From Lineus longissimus (lineage: Eukaryota; Nemertea; Pilidiophora; Heteronemertea; Lineidae): DNA of 64,000 nt. Both the position numbers and the translations under genes were made by a program. The stretch spans positions 5,143,431 to 5,207,430 of the forward strand of contig NC_088322.1 of NCBI RefSeq assembly GCF_910592395.1. The letters are read 5' to 3'. Positions within the stretch are counted from its first letter, which is position 1; each line of letters starts with the position of its first letter. A model generated the notes under the pieces. The model saw nothing but the letters and a program-made list of their open reading frames with translations. It did not search any database and was not told the DNA's origin. Positions 10,821 through 24,699 of this stretch are shown piece after piece.

Positions 10821-13800
10821 TCCAATCAGGGATCTCCACTCTGTATATCCAAAATCAGCGTGATCGGTCGCGACGAGGGCCATCGCCGACCGACCATCAT
10901 CGCCAGTAGTCTTATATCGTTAGTTGAAAGACAACTTCTCGACACAGACTCTCGAAATTGCAATCTCAGTTAGTGTAATCGGTCATCTCCACTCTGTATA
11001 ACCAAAATGAGCGTGATCGGTGGCGACGAGTGCCATCGCCGATCGACTTTCATTGCTGGTCCTGTAATATCGCTATTGAATGACAACTTATCATCGCAGA
11101 ATCTCGAAATTGCAGTCTCAGTTTGTCCAATCAGTCATCTTGACTCTTTATAACCAAAATGATCGTGATCGGTCGCGACGAGCGATATCGCTACCGACCG
11201 TGATCGCCAGTAGCGCAATATCGCTAGTCGAATGACAACTTATCATCGCAGAATCTCTAAATTGCCATCTCAGTTTGTCTAATTGGTCATCTTGACTCTG
11301 TATAACCAAAATGAGCGTGATCAGTCGCGAAGAGCGCCATCACCGACCAACTTTCATCGCCAGTAGTGTAATATCGCTATCGAATGACGACTTATTATCG
11401 CAGTATCTTGAAATTGTGGTCGCAGTTTGTCTAATCGGTCATCTCGACTCTGTATAACCAAAATGAGCGTGATCGGTCGCGACGAGCGCAATCACCGACC
11501 GATTTTCATCGCCAGTAGCGTAATATTGCTAGTCGAATGACAACTTCTCATCGCAGAATCTCGAAATTGCCGTCTCAGTTTGTCCAATCGGTCATTTTGA
11601 CTCTGTATACCCAAAATGAGCGTGATCGGTCGCGACGAGCGCCATCACCGACTGACTTTCATCGCCAGTAGTGTAATATCGCTAGTCGAATGACAGGTTC
11701 TCATCGCAGAATCTGGAAATTGTGGTCTCAGTTTGTCCAATCGGTCATCTTGTCTCTGTATAACCAAAATGAGCGTGATCGGTCGCGACAAGCGCCATCG
11801 CTCACCGACCGTCATCGCCAGTAGCGTAATATTGCTAGTCGAATGACAACTTATTATCGCAGAATCTTGAAATTGCGGTCTCAGTTTGTCCAATCAGGGA
11901 TCTCTATATCGTTAGTTGAAAGACAACTTCTCGACGCAGACTCTCGAAATTGCAATCTCAGTTAGTGTAATCGGTCATCTCCACTCTGTATAACCAAAAT
12001 GAGCGTGATCGGTCGCGACGAGTGCCATCGCCGATCAACTTTCGTTGCTGGTCGAGTAATATCGCTATTGAATGACAACTTATCATCGCAGAATCTCGAA
12101 ATTGCAGTCTCAGTTTGTCCAATCAGTCATCTTGACTCTGTATAACCAAAATGATCGTGATCGGTCGCGACGAGCGATATCGCTACCGACTGTGATCGCC
12201 AGTAGCGTAATATCGCTAGTCGAATGACAACTTATCATCGCAGAATCTCGAAATTGCCGTCTCAGTTTGTCTAATCGGTCATCTTGTCTCTGTATAACCA
12301 AAATGATCGTGATCGGTCGCGACAAGCGCCATCGCTCACCGACCATCATCGCCAGTTGCGTAATATTGCTAATCGAATGACAACTTCTCATCGCAGAATC
12401 TCAAAATTGCCGTCTAAGTTTGTCGAATCGGTCATCTTGACTCTGTATAACCAAAATGAGCGTGATCGGTCGCGACGAGCGCCATCACCGACTGACTTTC
12501 ATCGCCAGTAGTGTAATATCGCTAGTCGAATGACAGTTACTCATCGCAGAATCTGGAAATTGTGGTCTCAGTTTGTCCAATTGGTCATCTTGTCTCTGTA
12601 TAACCAAAATGAGCGTGATCGGTCGCGACAAGCGCCATCGCTCACCAACCATCATCGCCCTTTGCGTAATATTGCTAATCGAATGACAACTTCTCATCGC
12701 AGAATCTCAAAATTGCCGTCAAAGTTTGTCGAATCGGTCATCTTGGCTCTGTATAATCAAAATGAGCGTGATCGGTCGCGACGAGCGCCATCGCCGCTGA
12801 CTTTCATCGCCAGTAGTGTAATATCGCCATCGAATGACAACTTATCATCGCAGAATCTCGAAATTGTGGTCTCAGTTTATCTAATCGGTCATCCCGACTC
12901 TGTATAACCAAAATGATCGTGATCGGTCGCGACGAGCGCCAGCACCAACCGACTTTCATCGCCACTAGTGTAATATCGCTAGTCGAATGACAACTTATCA
13001 TCGCGGAATCTCGAAACTGCGGTCTCAGTTAGTCGAATCGGTCATCTCGACTCCGTGTAACCAAAATGAGCGTGAACGGTCGCGACGAGCGCTAACACCG
13101 ACCGACTTTCATCGCAAGTAGCGAAATATTGCTAGTCGAATGACAACTTCTCATCGCAGAATCTCGAAATTGCCGTCTCAGTTTGTCCAATCGAGTATCT
13201 CGACTCTGTAAAACCAAAATGAGGGTGATCGGTCACGACAAGCGCCATCGCCGACCGGCCATCATCGCCAGTAGTCTTACATCGTTAGTGGAGTGACAAC
13301 TTATCATCGCAGAATCTGCAAATTGCGGTCACAGTTTGTCCATCGGTCATCTCGACTCTGTACAACCAAAACTAGCGTGATCGGTCGCGACGAGCGCCAT
13401 CACCGACCGACTTTCATCGCCAGTAGTGTAATATTGCTAGTCGAATGAGAACTTAGCATCGCAGAATCTTGAAATTGTGGTCTCAGTTTGTCCAATCAGG
13501 GATCTCCACTCTGTATATCCAAAATCAGCGTGATCGGTCGCGACGAGCGCCATCGCCGACCGACCATCATCGCCAGTAGTCTTATATTGTTAGTTGAAAG
13601 ACAACTTCTCGACGCAGACTCTCGAAATTGCAATCTCAGTTAGTGTAATCGGTCATCTCCACTCTGTATAACCAAAATGAGCGTGATCGGTCGCGACGAA
13701 TGCCATTGCCGATCGACTTTCATTGCTGGTCGTGTAATATCGCTATTGAATGACAACTTATCATCGCAGAATCTCGAAATTGCAGTCTCAGTTTGTCCAA

Positions 13801-14719
13801 TCAGTCATCTTGACTCTTTATAACCAAAATGATCGTGATCGGTCGCGACGAGCGATATCGCTACCGACCGTGATCGCCAGTAGCGTAATATCGCTAGTCG
13901 AATGACAACTTATCATCGCAGAATCTCGAAATTGCCGTCTCAGTTTGTCTAATCGGTCATCTTGACTCTGTATCACTAAAGCGAGCGTGATCGGTCGCGA
14001 CGAGCGCCATCGCCGCTGACTTTCATCGCCAGTAGTGTAATATCGCCATCGAATGACAACTTATCATCGCAGAATCTCGAAATTGTGGTCTCAGTTTATC
14101 TAATCGGTCATCTCGACTCTGTATAACCAAAATTATCGTGATCGGTCGCCACGAGCGCCAGCACCAACCGACTTTCATCGCCAGTAGTGTAATATCGCTA
14201 GTCGAATGACAACTTATCATCGCGGAATCTCGAAAGTGCGGTCTCAGTTAGTCGAATCGGTCATCTCGACTCCGTGTAACCAAAATGAGCGTGAACGGTC
14301 GCGACGAGCGCTAACACCGACCGACTTTCATCGCAAGTAGAGTAATATTGCTAGTCGAATGACAACTTCTCATCGCAGAATCTCGAAATTGCGGTCTCAG
14401 TTTGTCCAATCGGTTATCTCGACTCTGTAAAACCAAAATGAGGGTGATCGGTCACGACAAGCGCCATCGCCGACTGGCCATCATCGCCAGTAGTCTTACA
14501 TCGTTAGTGGAGTGACAACTTATCATTGCAGAATCTGCAAATTGCGGTCCCAGTTTGTCCAATCGGGGATCTCCACTCTGTAAATTCAAAATCAGCGTGA
14601 TCGGTCGTGACGAGCGCCATCGCCGACCGACCATCATCGCCAGTAGTCTTATATCATTAGTTGAAAGACAACTTCTCGACGCAGACTCTCAAAATTGCAA
14701 TCTCAGTTAGTGTAATCGG
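10065..14719 (+). repeat. 4.65-kb duplication, copy B
   Basis: This is the second tandem copy of 5,410-10,064. It differs structurally in two ways. It carries an extra 459-bp internal duplication near 10.4-10.8 kb in place of the segment found at about 5,740-6,014, and it lacks the monomer found at about 7,580-7,799. It ends where the sequence resumes the order seen after window position 606, as expected if copy A and copy B arose by unequal exchange within a longer pre-existing repeat. Confidence 0.83.
11885..11935 (+). repeat. Truncated monomer, same 76-bp deletion
   Basis: This is the third occurrence of the GGGATCTCTATATCG junction, 4,807 bp after the one near 7,090 and therefore in the corresponding place of copy B. 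It is a useful marker for aligning the HOR copies. Confidence 0.87.
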
Positions 14720-16070
14720 TCATCTCCACTCTGTATAACCAAAATGAGCGTGATCGGTCGCGACGAGTGCCATCGCCGATCGACTTTCATTGCTGATCGT
14801 GTAATATCGCTATTGAATGACAACTTATCATCGCAGAATCTCGAAATTGCAGTCTCAGTTTGTCTAATCAGTCATCTTGACTCTGTATAACCAAAATGAT
14901 CCTGATCGGTCGCGACGAGCGATATCGCTACCGACCGTGATCGCCATTAGCGTAATATCGCTAGTCGAATGACAACTTATCATCGCAGAATCTCGAAATT
15001 GCCGTCTCAGTTTGTCTAATCGGTCATCTTGACTCTGTATAACCAAAATGAGCGTGATCAGTCGCGAAGAGCGCCATCGCCGACCAACTTTCATCGCAAG
15101 TAGTGTAATATCGCTATCGAATGACGACTTATTATCGCAGTATCTTGAAATTGTTGTCTCAGTTTGTCTAATCGGTCATCTCGACTCTGTATAACCAAAA
15201 TGAGCGTGATCGGTCGCGACGAGCGCCATCACCGACCGACTTTCATCGCCAGTAGCGTAATATTGCTAGTCGAATGACAACTTCTCATCGCAGAATCTCG
15301 AAATTGCCGTCTCAGTTTGTCCAATCGGTCATCTTGACTCTGTATAACCAAAATGAGCGTGATCGGTCGCGACGAGCGCCATCACCGACTGACTATCATC
15401 GCCAGTAGTGTAATATCGCTAGTCGAATGACAGCTTCTCATCGCAGAATCTGGAAATTGTGGTCTCAGTTTGTCCAATCGGTCACCTTGTCTCTGTATAA
15501 CCAAAATGAGCGTGATCGGTCGTGACAAGCGCCATCGCTCACCGACCATCATCGCCAGTTGCGTAATATTGCTAGTCGAATGACATTTTCTCATCGCAGA
15601 ATCTCAAAATTGCCGTCTAAGTTTGTCAAATCAGTCATCTTGGCTCTGTATAACCAAAATGAGCGTAATCGATTGGGACGAGCGCCATCGCCGCTGACTT
15701 TCATCGCCAGTCGTGTGATATCGCCATCGAATGACAACTTATCATCGCAGAATCTCGAAATTGTGGTCTCAGTTTATCTAATCGGTCATCTCGACTCTGT
15801 ATAACCAAAATGATCGTGATCGGTCGCCACGAGCGCCAGCACCAACCGACTTTCATCGCCAGTAGTGTAATATCGCTAGTCGAATGACAACTTATCATCG
15901 CGGAATCTCGAAATTGCGGTCTCAGTTAGTCGAATCGGTCATCTCGACTCCGTGTAACCAAAATGAGCGTGAACGGTCGCGACGAGCGCCATCGCCAACC
16001 GACTTTCATCGCAAGTAGCGTAATATTGCTACTCGAATGACAACTTCTCATCGCAGAATCTCGAAATTGC

Positions 16071-16090
16071 GGTCTCGATTGGGTATCTCG
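16071..16090 (+). repeat. Monomer with a 9-10-bp deletion
   Basis: GGTCTCGATTGGGTATCTCG replaces the usual GGTCTCAGTTTGTCCAATCG followed by GGTATCTCG, losing 9-10 bp. The same form appears at 18,807 and 23,372, exactly 2,736 and then 4,565 bp on, so it marks the three homologous HOR copies. Confidence 0.85.
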
Positions 16091-18806
16091 ACTCTGTAAA
16101 ACCAAAATGAGGGTGATCGGTCACGACAAGTGCCATCGCCGACCGGCCATCATCGCCAGTAGTCTTACATCGTTAGTGGAGTGACAACTTATCATCGCAG
16201 AATCTGCAAATTGCGGTCCCAGTTTGTCCATCGGTCATCTCGACTCTGTACAACCAAAATTAGCGTGATCGGTCGCGACGAGCGCCATCGCCGACCGACC
16301 ATCATAGCCAGTAGTCTTATATCGTTAGTTTAAAGACAACTTCTCGACGCAGACTCTCGAAATTGCAATCTCAGTTAGTGTAATCGGTCATCTCCATTCT
16401 GTATAACCAAAATGAGCGTGATCGGTCGCGACGACTGCCATCGCCGATCGACTTTCATTTCTGGTCGTGTAATATCGCTATTGAATGACAACTTATCATC
16501 GCAGAATCTCGAAATTGCAGTCTCAGTTTGTCCAATCAGTCATCTTGACTCTGTATAACCAAAATGATCGTGATCGGTCACAACGAGCGATATCGCTACC
16601 GACTGTGATCGCCAGTAGCGTAATATCGCTAGTCGAATGACAACTTATCATCGCAGAATCTCGAAATTGCCGTCTCAGTTTGTCTAATCGGTCATCTTGA
16701 CTCTGTATAACCAAAATGAGCGTGATCAGTCGCGAAGAGCGCCATCGCCGACCAACTTTCATCGCCAGTAGTGTAATATCGCTATCGAATGACGACTTAT
16801 TATCGCAGTATCTCGAAATTGTGGTCTCAGTTTGTCTAATCGGTCATCTCGACTCTGTATAACAAAAATGAGCGTGATCGGTCGCGATGAGCGCCATCAC
16901 CGACCGACTTTCATCGCCAGTAGCGTAATATTGCTAGTCGAATGACAACTTCTCATCGCAGAATCTCGAATTTGCCGTCTCAGTTTATCCAATCGGTCAT
17001 CTTGACTCTGTATAACCAAAATGATCGTGATCGGTCGCCACGAGCGCCAGCACCAACCGACTTTCATCGCCAGTAGTGTAATATCGCTAGTCGAATGACA
17101 ACTTCTCATCGCAGAATCTGGAAATTAAGGTCTCAGTTTGTCCAATCGGGTATCTCGACTCTGTAAAACCAAAATGAGGGTGATCGGTCACGACGAGCGC
17201 CATCGCCGACCGGCCATCATCGCCAGTAGTCTTACATCGTTAGTGGAGTGACAACTTATCATCGCAGAATCTGCAAATTGCGGTCCCAGTTTGTCCATCG
17301 GTCATCTCGACTCTGTACAACCAAAATTAGCATGATCGGTCGCGACGAGCGCCATCACCGACCGACTTTCATCGCCAGTAGTGTAATATTGCTAGTCGAA
17401 TGACAACTTATCATCGCAGAATCTTGAAATTGCGGTCTCAGTTTGTCCAATCAGGGATCTCCACTCTGTATATCCAAAATCAGTGTGATCGGTCGCGACG
17501 AGCGCCATCACCGACCGACCATCATCGCCAGTAGTCTTATATCGTTAGATGAAAGACAACTTCTCGACGCAGACTCTCGAAATTGCAATCTCAGTTAGTG
17601 TAATCGGTCATCTCCACTCTGTATAACCAAAATGAGCGTGATCGGTCGCGACGAGTGCCATCGCCAATCGACTTTCATTGCTGGTCGTGTAATATCGCTA
17701 TTGAATGACAACTTATCATCGCAGAATCTCGAAATTGCCGTCTCAGTTTGTCTAATCGGTCATCTTGACTCTGTATAACCAAAATGAGCGTGATCAGTCG
17801 CGAAGAGCGCCATCGCCGACCAACTTTCATCGCCAGTAGTGTAATATCGCTATCGAATGACGACTTATTATCGCAGTATCTTGAAATTGTGGTCTCAGTT
17901 TGTCTAATCGGTCATCTCGACTCTGTATAACCAAAATGAGCGTGATCGGTCGCGACGAGCGCCATCACCGACCGACTTTCATCGCCAGTAACGTAATATT
18001 GCTAGTCCAATGACAACTTCTCATCGCAGAATCTCGAAATTGCCGTCTCAGTTTGTCCAGTCGGTCATCTTGACTCTGTTCAACCAAAATGAGCGTGATC
18101 GGTTGCGACGAGCGCCATCACCGACTGACTTTCATCGCCAGTAGTGTAATATCGCTAGTCGAATGACAGCTTCTCATCGCAGAATCTGGAAATTGTGGTC
18201 TCAGTTTGTCCAATCGGTCACCTTGTCTCTGTATAACCAAAATGAGCGTGATCGGTGGTGACAAGCGCCATCGCTCACCGACCATCATCGCCAGTTGCGT
18301 AATATTGCTAGTCGAATGACAACTTCTCATCGCAGAATCTCAAAATTGCCGTCTAAGTTTGTCGAATCGGTCATCTTGACTCTGTATAACCAAAATGAGC
18401 GTGATCGATCGCGACGAGCGCCATCGCCGCTGACTTTCATCGCCAGTCGTGTGATATCGCCATCGAATGACAACTTATCATCGCATAATCTCGAAATTGT
18501 GGTCTCAGTTTATCTAATCGGTCATCTCGACTCTGTATAACCAAAATGATTGTGATCGGTCGCCACGAGCGCCAGCACCAACCGACTTTCATCGCCAGTA
18601 GTGTAATATCGCTAGTCGAATGACAACTTATCATCGCGGAATCTCGAAATTGGGGTCTCAGTTAGTCGAATCGGTCATCTCGACTCCGTGTAACCAAAAT
18701 GAGCGTGAACGGTCGCGACGAGCGCTAACACCGACCGACTTTTATCGCAAGTAGCGTAATATTGCTAGTCGAATGACAACTTCTCATCGCAGAATCTCGA
18801 AATTGC

Positions 18807-18826
18807 GGTCTCGATTGGGTATCTCG
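18807..18826 (+). repeat. Monomer with the same 9-10-bp deletion
   Basis: This is the second copy of the GGTCTCGATTGGG junction, in the HOR block that corresponds to 15.4-16.4 kb. Confidence 0.85.
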
Positions 18827-20387
18827 ACTCTGTAAAACCAAAATGAGGGTGATCGGTCACGACAAGCGCCATCGCCGACCGGCCATCATCGCCAGTAGTC
18901 TTACATCGTTAGTGGAGTGACAACTTATCATCGCAGAATCTGCAAATTGCGGTCCCAGTTTGTCCATCGGTCATCTCGACTCTGTACAACCAAAATTAGC
19001 ATGATCGGTCGCGACGAGCGCCATCACCGACCGACTTTCATCGCCAGTAGTGTAATATTGCTAGTCGAATGACAACTTATCATCGCAGAATCTTGAAATT
19101 GCGGTCTCAGTTTGTCCAATCAGGGATCTCCACTCTGTATATCCAAAATCAGTGTGATCGGTCGCGACGAGCGCCATCACCGACCGACCATCATCGCCAG
19201 TAGTCTTATATCGTTAGATGAAAGACAACTTCTCGACGCAGACTCTCGAAATTGCAATCTCAGTTAGTGTAATCGGTCATCTCCACTCTGTATAACCAAA
19301 ATGAGCGTGATCGGTCGCGACGAGTGCCATCGCCGATCGACTTTCATTGCTGGTCGTGTAATATCGCTATTGAATGACAACTTATCATCGCAGAATCTCG
19401 AAATTGCAGTCTCAGTTTGTCCAATCAGTCATCTTGACTCTGTATAACCAAAATGATCGTGATCGGTCGCAACGAGCGATATCGCTACCGACTGTGATCG
19501 CCAGTAGCGTAATATCGCTAGTCGAATGACAACTTATCATCGCAGAATCTCGAAATTGCCGTCTCAGTTTGTCTAATCGGTCATCTTGACTCTGTATAAC
19601 CAAAATGAGCGTGATCAGTCGCGAAGAGCGCCATCGCCGACCAACTTTCATCGCCAGTAGTGTAATATCGCTATCGAATGACGACTTATTATCGCAGTAT
19701 CTCGAAATTGTGGTCTCAGTTTGTCTAATCGGTCATCTCGACTCTGTATAACAAAAATGAGCGTGATCGGTCGCGATGAGCGCCATCACCGACCGACTTT
19801 CATCGCCAGTAGCGTAATATTGCTAGTCGAATGACAACTTCTCATCGCAGAATCTCGAATTTGCCGTCTCAGTTTATCCAATCGGTCATCTTGACTCTGT
19901 ATAACCAAAATGATCGTGATCGGTCGCCACGAGCGCCAGCACCAACCGACTTTCATCGCCAGTAGTGTAATATCGCTAGTCGAATGACAACTTCTCATCG
20001 CAGAATCTGGAAATTAAGGTCTCAGTTTGTCCAATCGGGTATCTCGACTCTGTAAAACCAAAATGAGGGTGATCGGTCACGACAAGCGCCATCGCCGACC
20101 GGCCATCATCGCCAGTAGTCTTACATCGTTAGTGGAGTGACAACTTATCATCGCAGAATCTGCAAATTGCGGTCCCAGTTTGTCCATCGGTCATCTCGAC
20201 TCTGTACAACCAAAATTAGCATGATCGGTCGCGACGAGCGCCATCACCGACCGACTTTCATCGCCAGTAGTGTAATATTGCTAGTCGAATGACAACTTAT
20301 CATCGCAGAATCTTGAAATTGCGGTCTCAGTTTGTCCAATCAGGGATCTCCACTCTGTATATCCAAAATCAGTGTGATCGGTCGCGA

Positions 20388-22673
20388 CGAGCGCCATCAC
20401 CGACCGACCATCATCGCCAGTAGTCTTATATCGTTAGATGAAAGACAACTTCTCGACGCAGACTCTCGAAATTGCAATCTCAGTTAGTGTAATCGGTCAT
20501 CTCCACTCTGTATAACCAAAATGAGCGTGATCGGTCGCGACGAGTGCCATCGCCGATCGACTTTCATTGCTGGTCGTGTAATATCGCTATTGAATGACAA
20601 CTTATCATCGCAGAATCTCGAAATTGCAGTCTCAGTTTGTCCAATCAGTCATCTTGACTCTGTATAACCAAAATGATCGTGATCGGTCGCGACGAGCGAT
20701 ATCGCTACCGACCGTGATCGCCAGTAGCGTAATATTGCTAGTCGAATGACAACTTATCATCGCAGAATCTCGAAATTGCCGTCTCAGTTTGTCTAATCGG
20801 TCATCTTGACTCTGTATAACCAAAATGAGCGTGATCAGTCGCGAAGAGCGCCATCGCCGACCAACTTTCATCGCCAGTAGTGTAATATCGCTATCGAATG
20901 ACGACTTATTATCGCAGTATCTCGAAATTGTTGTCTGAGTTTGTCTAATCGGTCATCTCGACTCTGTATAACCAAAATGAGCGTGGTAAGTCGCGAAGAG
21001 CGCCATCGCCGACCGACTTTCATCGCCAGTAGTGTAATATTGCTAGTCGAATGACAACTTCTCATCGCAGAATCTCGAAATTGCCGTCTCAGTTTGTCCA
21101 GTCGGTCATCTTGACTCTGTTCAACCAAAATGAGCGTGATCGGTTGCGACGAGCGCCATCACCGACCGACCATCATCGCCAGTAGTCTTATATCGTTAGA
21201 TGAAAGACAACTTCTCGACGCAGACTCTCGAAATTGCAATCTCAGTTAGTGTAATCGGTCATCTCCACTCTGTATAACCAAAATGAGCGTGATCGGTCGC
21301 GACGAGTGCCATCGCCGATCGACTTTCATTGCTGGTCGTGTAATATCGCTATTGAATGACAACTTATCATCGCAGAATCTCGAAATTGCAGTCTCAGTTT
21401 GTCCAATCAGTCATCTTGACTCTGTATAACCAAAATGATCGTGATCGGTCGCGACGAGCGATATCGCTACCGACCGTGATCGCCAGTAGCGTAATATTGC
21501 TAGTCGAATGACAACTTATCATCGCAGAATCTCGAAATTGCCGTCTCAGTTTGTCTAATCGGTCATCTTGACTCTGTATAACCAAAATGAGCGTGATCAG
21601 TCGCGAAGAGCGCCATCGCCGACCAACTTTCATCGCCAGTAGTGTAATATCGCTATCGAATGACGACTTATTATCGCAGTATCTTGAAATTGTGGTCTCA
21701 GTTTGTCTAATCGGTCATCTCGACTCTGTATAACCAAAATGAGCGTGATCGGTCGCGACGAGCGCCATCACCGACCGACTTTCATCGCCAGTAACGTAAT
21801 ATTGCTAGTCGAATGACAACTTCTCATCGCAGAATCTCGAAATTGCCGTCTCAGTTTGTCCAGTCGGTCATCTTGACTCTGTTCAACCAAAATGAGCGTG
21901 ATCGGTCGCGACGAGCGCCATCACCGACCGACCATCATCGCCAGTAGTCTTATATCGTTAGATGAAAGACAACTTCTCGACGCAGACTCTCGAAATTGCA
22001 ATCTCAGTTAGTGTAATCGGTCATCTCCACTCTGTATAACCAAAATGAGCGTGATCGGTCGCGACGAGTGCCATCGCCGATCGACTTTCATTGCTGGTCG
22101 TGTAATATCGCTATTGAATGACAACTTATCATCGCAGAATCTCGAAATTGCAGTCTCAGTTTGTCCAATCAGACATCTTGACTCTGTATAACCAAAATGA
22201 TCGTGATCGGTCGCGACGAGCGATATCGCTACCGACCGTGATCGCCAGTAGCGTAATATTGCTAGTCGAATGACAACTTATCATCGCAGAATCTCGAAAT
22301 TGCCGTCTCAGTTTGTCTAATCGGTCATCTTGACTCTGTATAACCAAAATGAGCGTGATCAGTCGCGAAGAGCGCCATCGCCGACCAACTTTCATCGCCA
22401 GTAGTGTAATATCGCTATCGAATGACGACTTATTATCGCAGTATCTTGAAATTGTGGTCTCAGTTTGTCTAATCGGTCATCTCGACTCTGTATAACCAAA
22501 ATGAGCGTGATCGGTCGCGACGAGCGCCAACACCGACCGACTTTCATCGCCAGTAACGTAATATTGCTAGTCGAATGACAACTTCTCATCGCAGAATCTC
22601 GAAATTGCCGTCTCAGTTTGTCCAGTCGGTCATCTTGACTCTGTTCAACCAAAATGAGCGTGATCGGTTGCGA
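20388..22673 (+). repeat. 762-bp five-monomer HOR, three tandem copies
   Basis: Copies run at about 20,388-21,149, 21,150-21,911 and 21,912-22,673. The block with CCATCACCGACCGACCATCA and CTTATATCGTTAGATG repeats exactly 762 bp apart, which is five monomers less 3 bp. Copies 2 and 3 are very alike. Copy 1 differs in one monomer near 20,920-21,010 (TTGTTGTCTGAGTTTG and GAGCGTGGTAAGTCGCG), a form also found near 26,110 and, in part, near 29,200. This suggests exchange or conversion with domain III. Confidence 0.88.
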
Positions 22674-23371
22674 CGAGCGCCATCACCGACTGACTTTCAT
22701 CGCCAGTAGTGTAATATCGCTAGTCGAATGACAGCTTCTCATCGCAGAATCTGGAAATTGTGGTCTCAGTTTGTCCAATCGGTCACCTTGTCTCTGTATA
22801 ACCAAAATGAGCGTGATCGGTGGTGACAAGCGCCATCGCTCACCGACCATCATCGCCAGTTGCGTAATATTGCTAGTCGAATGACAACTTCTCATCGCAG
22901 AATCTCAAAATTGCCGTCTAAGTTTGTCGAATCGGTCATCTTGACTCTGTATAACCAAAATGAGCGTGATCGATCGCGACGAGCGCCATCGCCGCTGACT
23001 TTCATCGCCAGTCGTGTGATATCGCCATCGAATGACAACTTATCATCGCAGAATCTCGAAATTGTGGTCTCAGTTTATCTAATCGGTCATTTCGACTCTG
23101 TATAACCAAAATGATTGTGATCGGTCGCCACGAGCGCCAGCACCAACCGACTTTCATCGCCAGTAGTGTAATATCGCTAGTCGAATGACAACTTATCATC
23201 GCGGAATCTCGAAATTGGGGTCTCAGTTAGTCGAATCGGTCATCTCGACTCCGTGTAACCAAAATGAGCGTGAACGGTCGCGACGAGCGCTAACACCGAC
23301 CGACTTTTATCGCAAGTAGCGTAATATTGCTAGTCGAATGACAACTTCTCATCGCAGAATCTCGAAATTGC

Positions 23372-23391
23372 GGTCTCGATTGGGTATCTCG
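23372..23391 (+). repeat. Monomer with the same 9-10-bp deletion
   Basis: This is the third copy of the GGTCTCGATTGGG junction, in the HOR block starting near 22,683. Confidence 0.85.
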
Positions 23392-24699
23392 ACTCTGTAA
23401 AACCAAAATGAGGGTGATCGGTCACGACAAGCGCCATCGCCGACCGGCCATCATCGCCAGTAGTCTTACATCGTTAGTGGAGTGACAACTTATCATCGAA
23501 GAATCTGCAAATTGCGGTCCCAGTTTGTCAATCGGTCATCTCGACTCTGTACAACCAAAATTAGCGTGATCGGACGCGACGAGCGCCATCACCGACCGAC
23601 TCTCATCGCCAGTAGTGTAATATTGCTAGTCGAATGAGAACTTATCATCGCAGAATCTTGAAATTGCGGTCTCAGTTTGTCCAATCAGGGATCTCCACTC
23701 TGTATATCCAAAATCAGCGTGATCAGTCGCGACGAGCGCCATCGCCGACCGACCATCATCGCCAGTAGTCTCATATCGTTAGTTGAAAGACAACTTCTCG
23801 ACGCAGACTCTCGAAATTGCAATCTCAGTTAGTGTAATCGGTCATCTCCACTCTGTATAACCAAAATGAGCGTGATCGGTCGGGACGAGTGCCATCGCCG
23901 ATCGACTTTCATTGCTGGTCGTGTAATATCGCTATTGAATGACAACTTATCATCGCAGAATCTCGAAATTGCATTCTCAGTTTGTCCAATCAGTCATCTT
24001 GACTCTGTATAACCAAAATGAGCGTGATCAGTCGCGAAGAGCGCCATCGCCGACCGACTTTCATCGCCAGTAGTGTAATATCGCTAGTCGAATGACAACT
24101 TTTCATCGCAGAATCTCGAAATTGTGGTCTCAGTTTGTCCAATTGGTCATCTTGTCTCTGTATAACCAAAATGAGCGTGATCGGTCGCGACAAGCGCCAT
24201 CGCTCACCGACCATCATCGCCAGAAGCGTAATATTGCTCGTCGAATGACAACTTCTCATCGCAGAATCTCAAAATTGACGTCTAAGTTTGTCGAATCGGT
24301 CATCTTGACTCTGTATAACCAAAATTGGCATGATCAGTCGCGAAGAGCGCCATCGCCGACCAACTTTCATCGCCAGTAGTGTAATATCGCTATCGAATGA
24401 CGACTTATTATCGCAGTATCTCGAAATTGTTGTCTCAGTTTGTCTAATCGGCCATCTTGACTCTGTATAACCAAAATGAGCGTGATCAGTCGCGAAGAGC
24501 GCCATCGCCGACCGACTTTCATCGCCAGTAGTGTAATATCGCTATCGAATGACGACTTATTATCGCAGTATCTCGAAATTGTTGTCTAAGTTTGTCTATT
24601 CGGTCATCTTGACTCTGTATAACCAAAATGAGCGTGATCAGTCGCGAAGAGCGGCATCGCCGACCAACTTTCAGCGCCAGTAGTGTAATATCGCTATCG

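Larger units (their letters stand above)
1..15110 (+). repeat. Array domain I, mixed-type monomers with 4.65-kb HOR
   Basis: Domain I mixes several monomer types. Markers are AAAATGAGGGTGATCGGTCA followed by CTTACATCGTTAGTGGAG; TATATCCAAAATCAG followed by CTTATATCGTTAGTTG and TTCTCGACGCAGAC; the 152-bp GCTATTGAATG type; and the 152-bp GCGATATCGCTACC type. The types recur in the same order several times, so the domain is a higher-order array and not a random mix. Individual copies carry small deletions. Nothing in it looks genic. Confidence 0.85.
15110..23990 (+). repeat. Array domain II, 2.7-4.6-kb HOR blocks
   Basis: The block starting near 15,380 recurs near 18,118 (offset 2,736) and near 22,683 (further offset 4,565). 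The block near 16,523-17,200 recurs near 19,412-20,090 (offset 2,889, one monomer more than 2,736). The offsets differ because the second copy has gained a monomer near 18,990 and the third is separated by the 762-bp array. Frequent markers are CAGTCGCGAAGAGCGCC, GACGACTTATTATCGCAG and CTTATATCGTTAGATG. No genes are visible. Confidence 0.82.
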
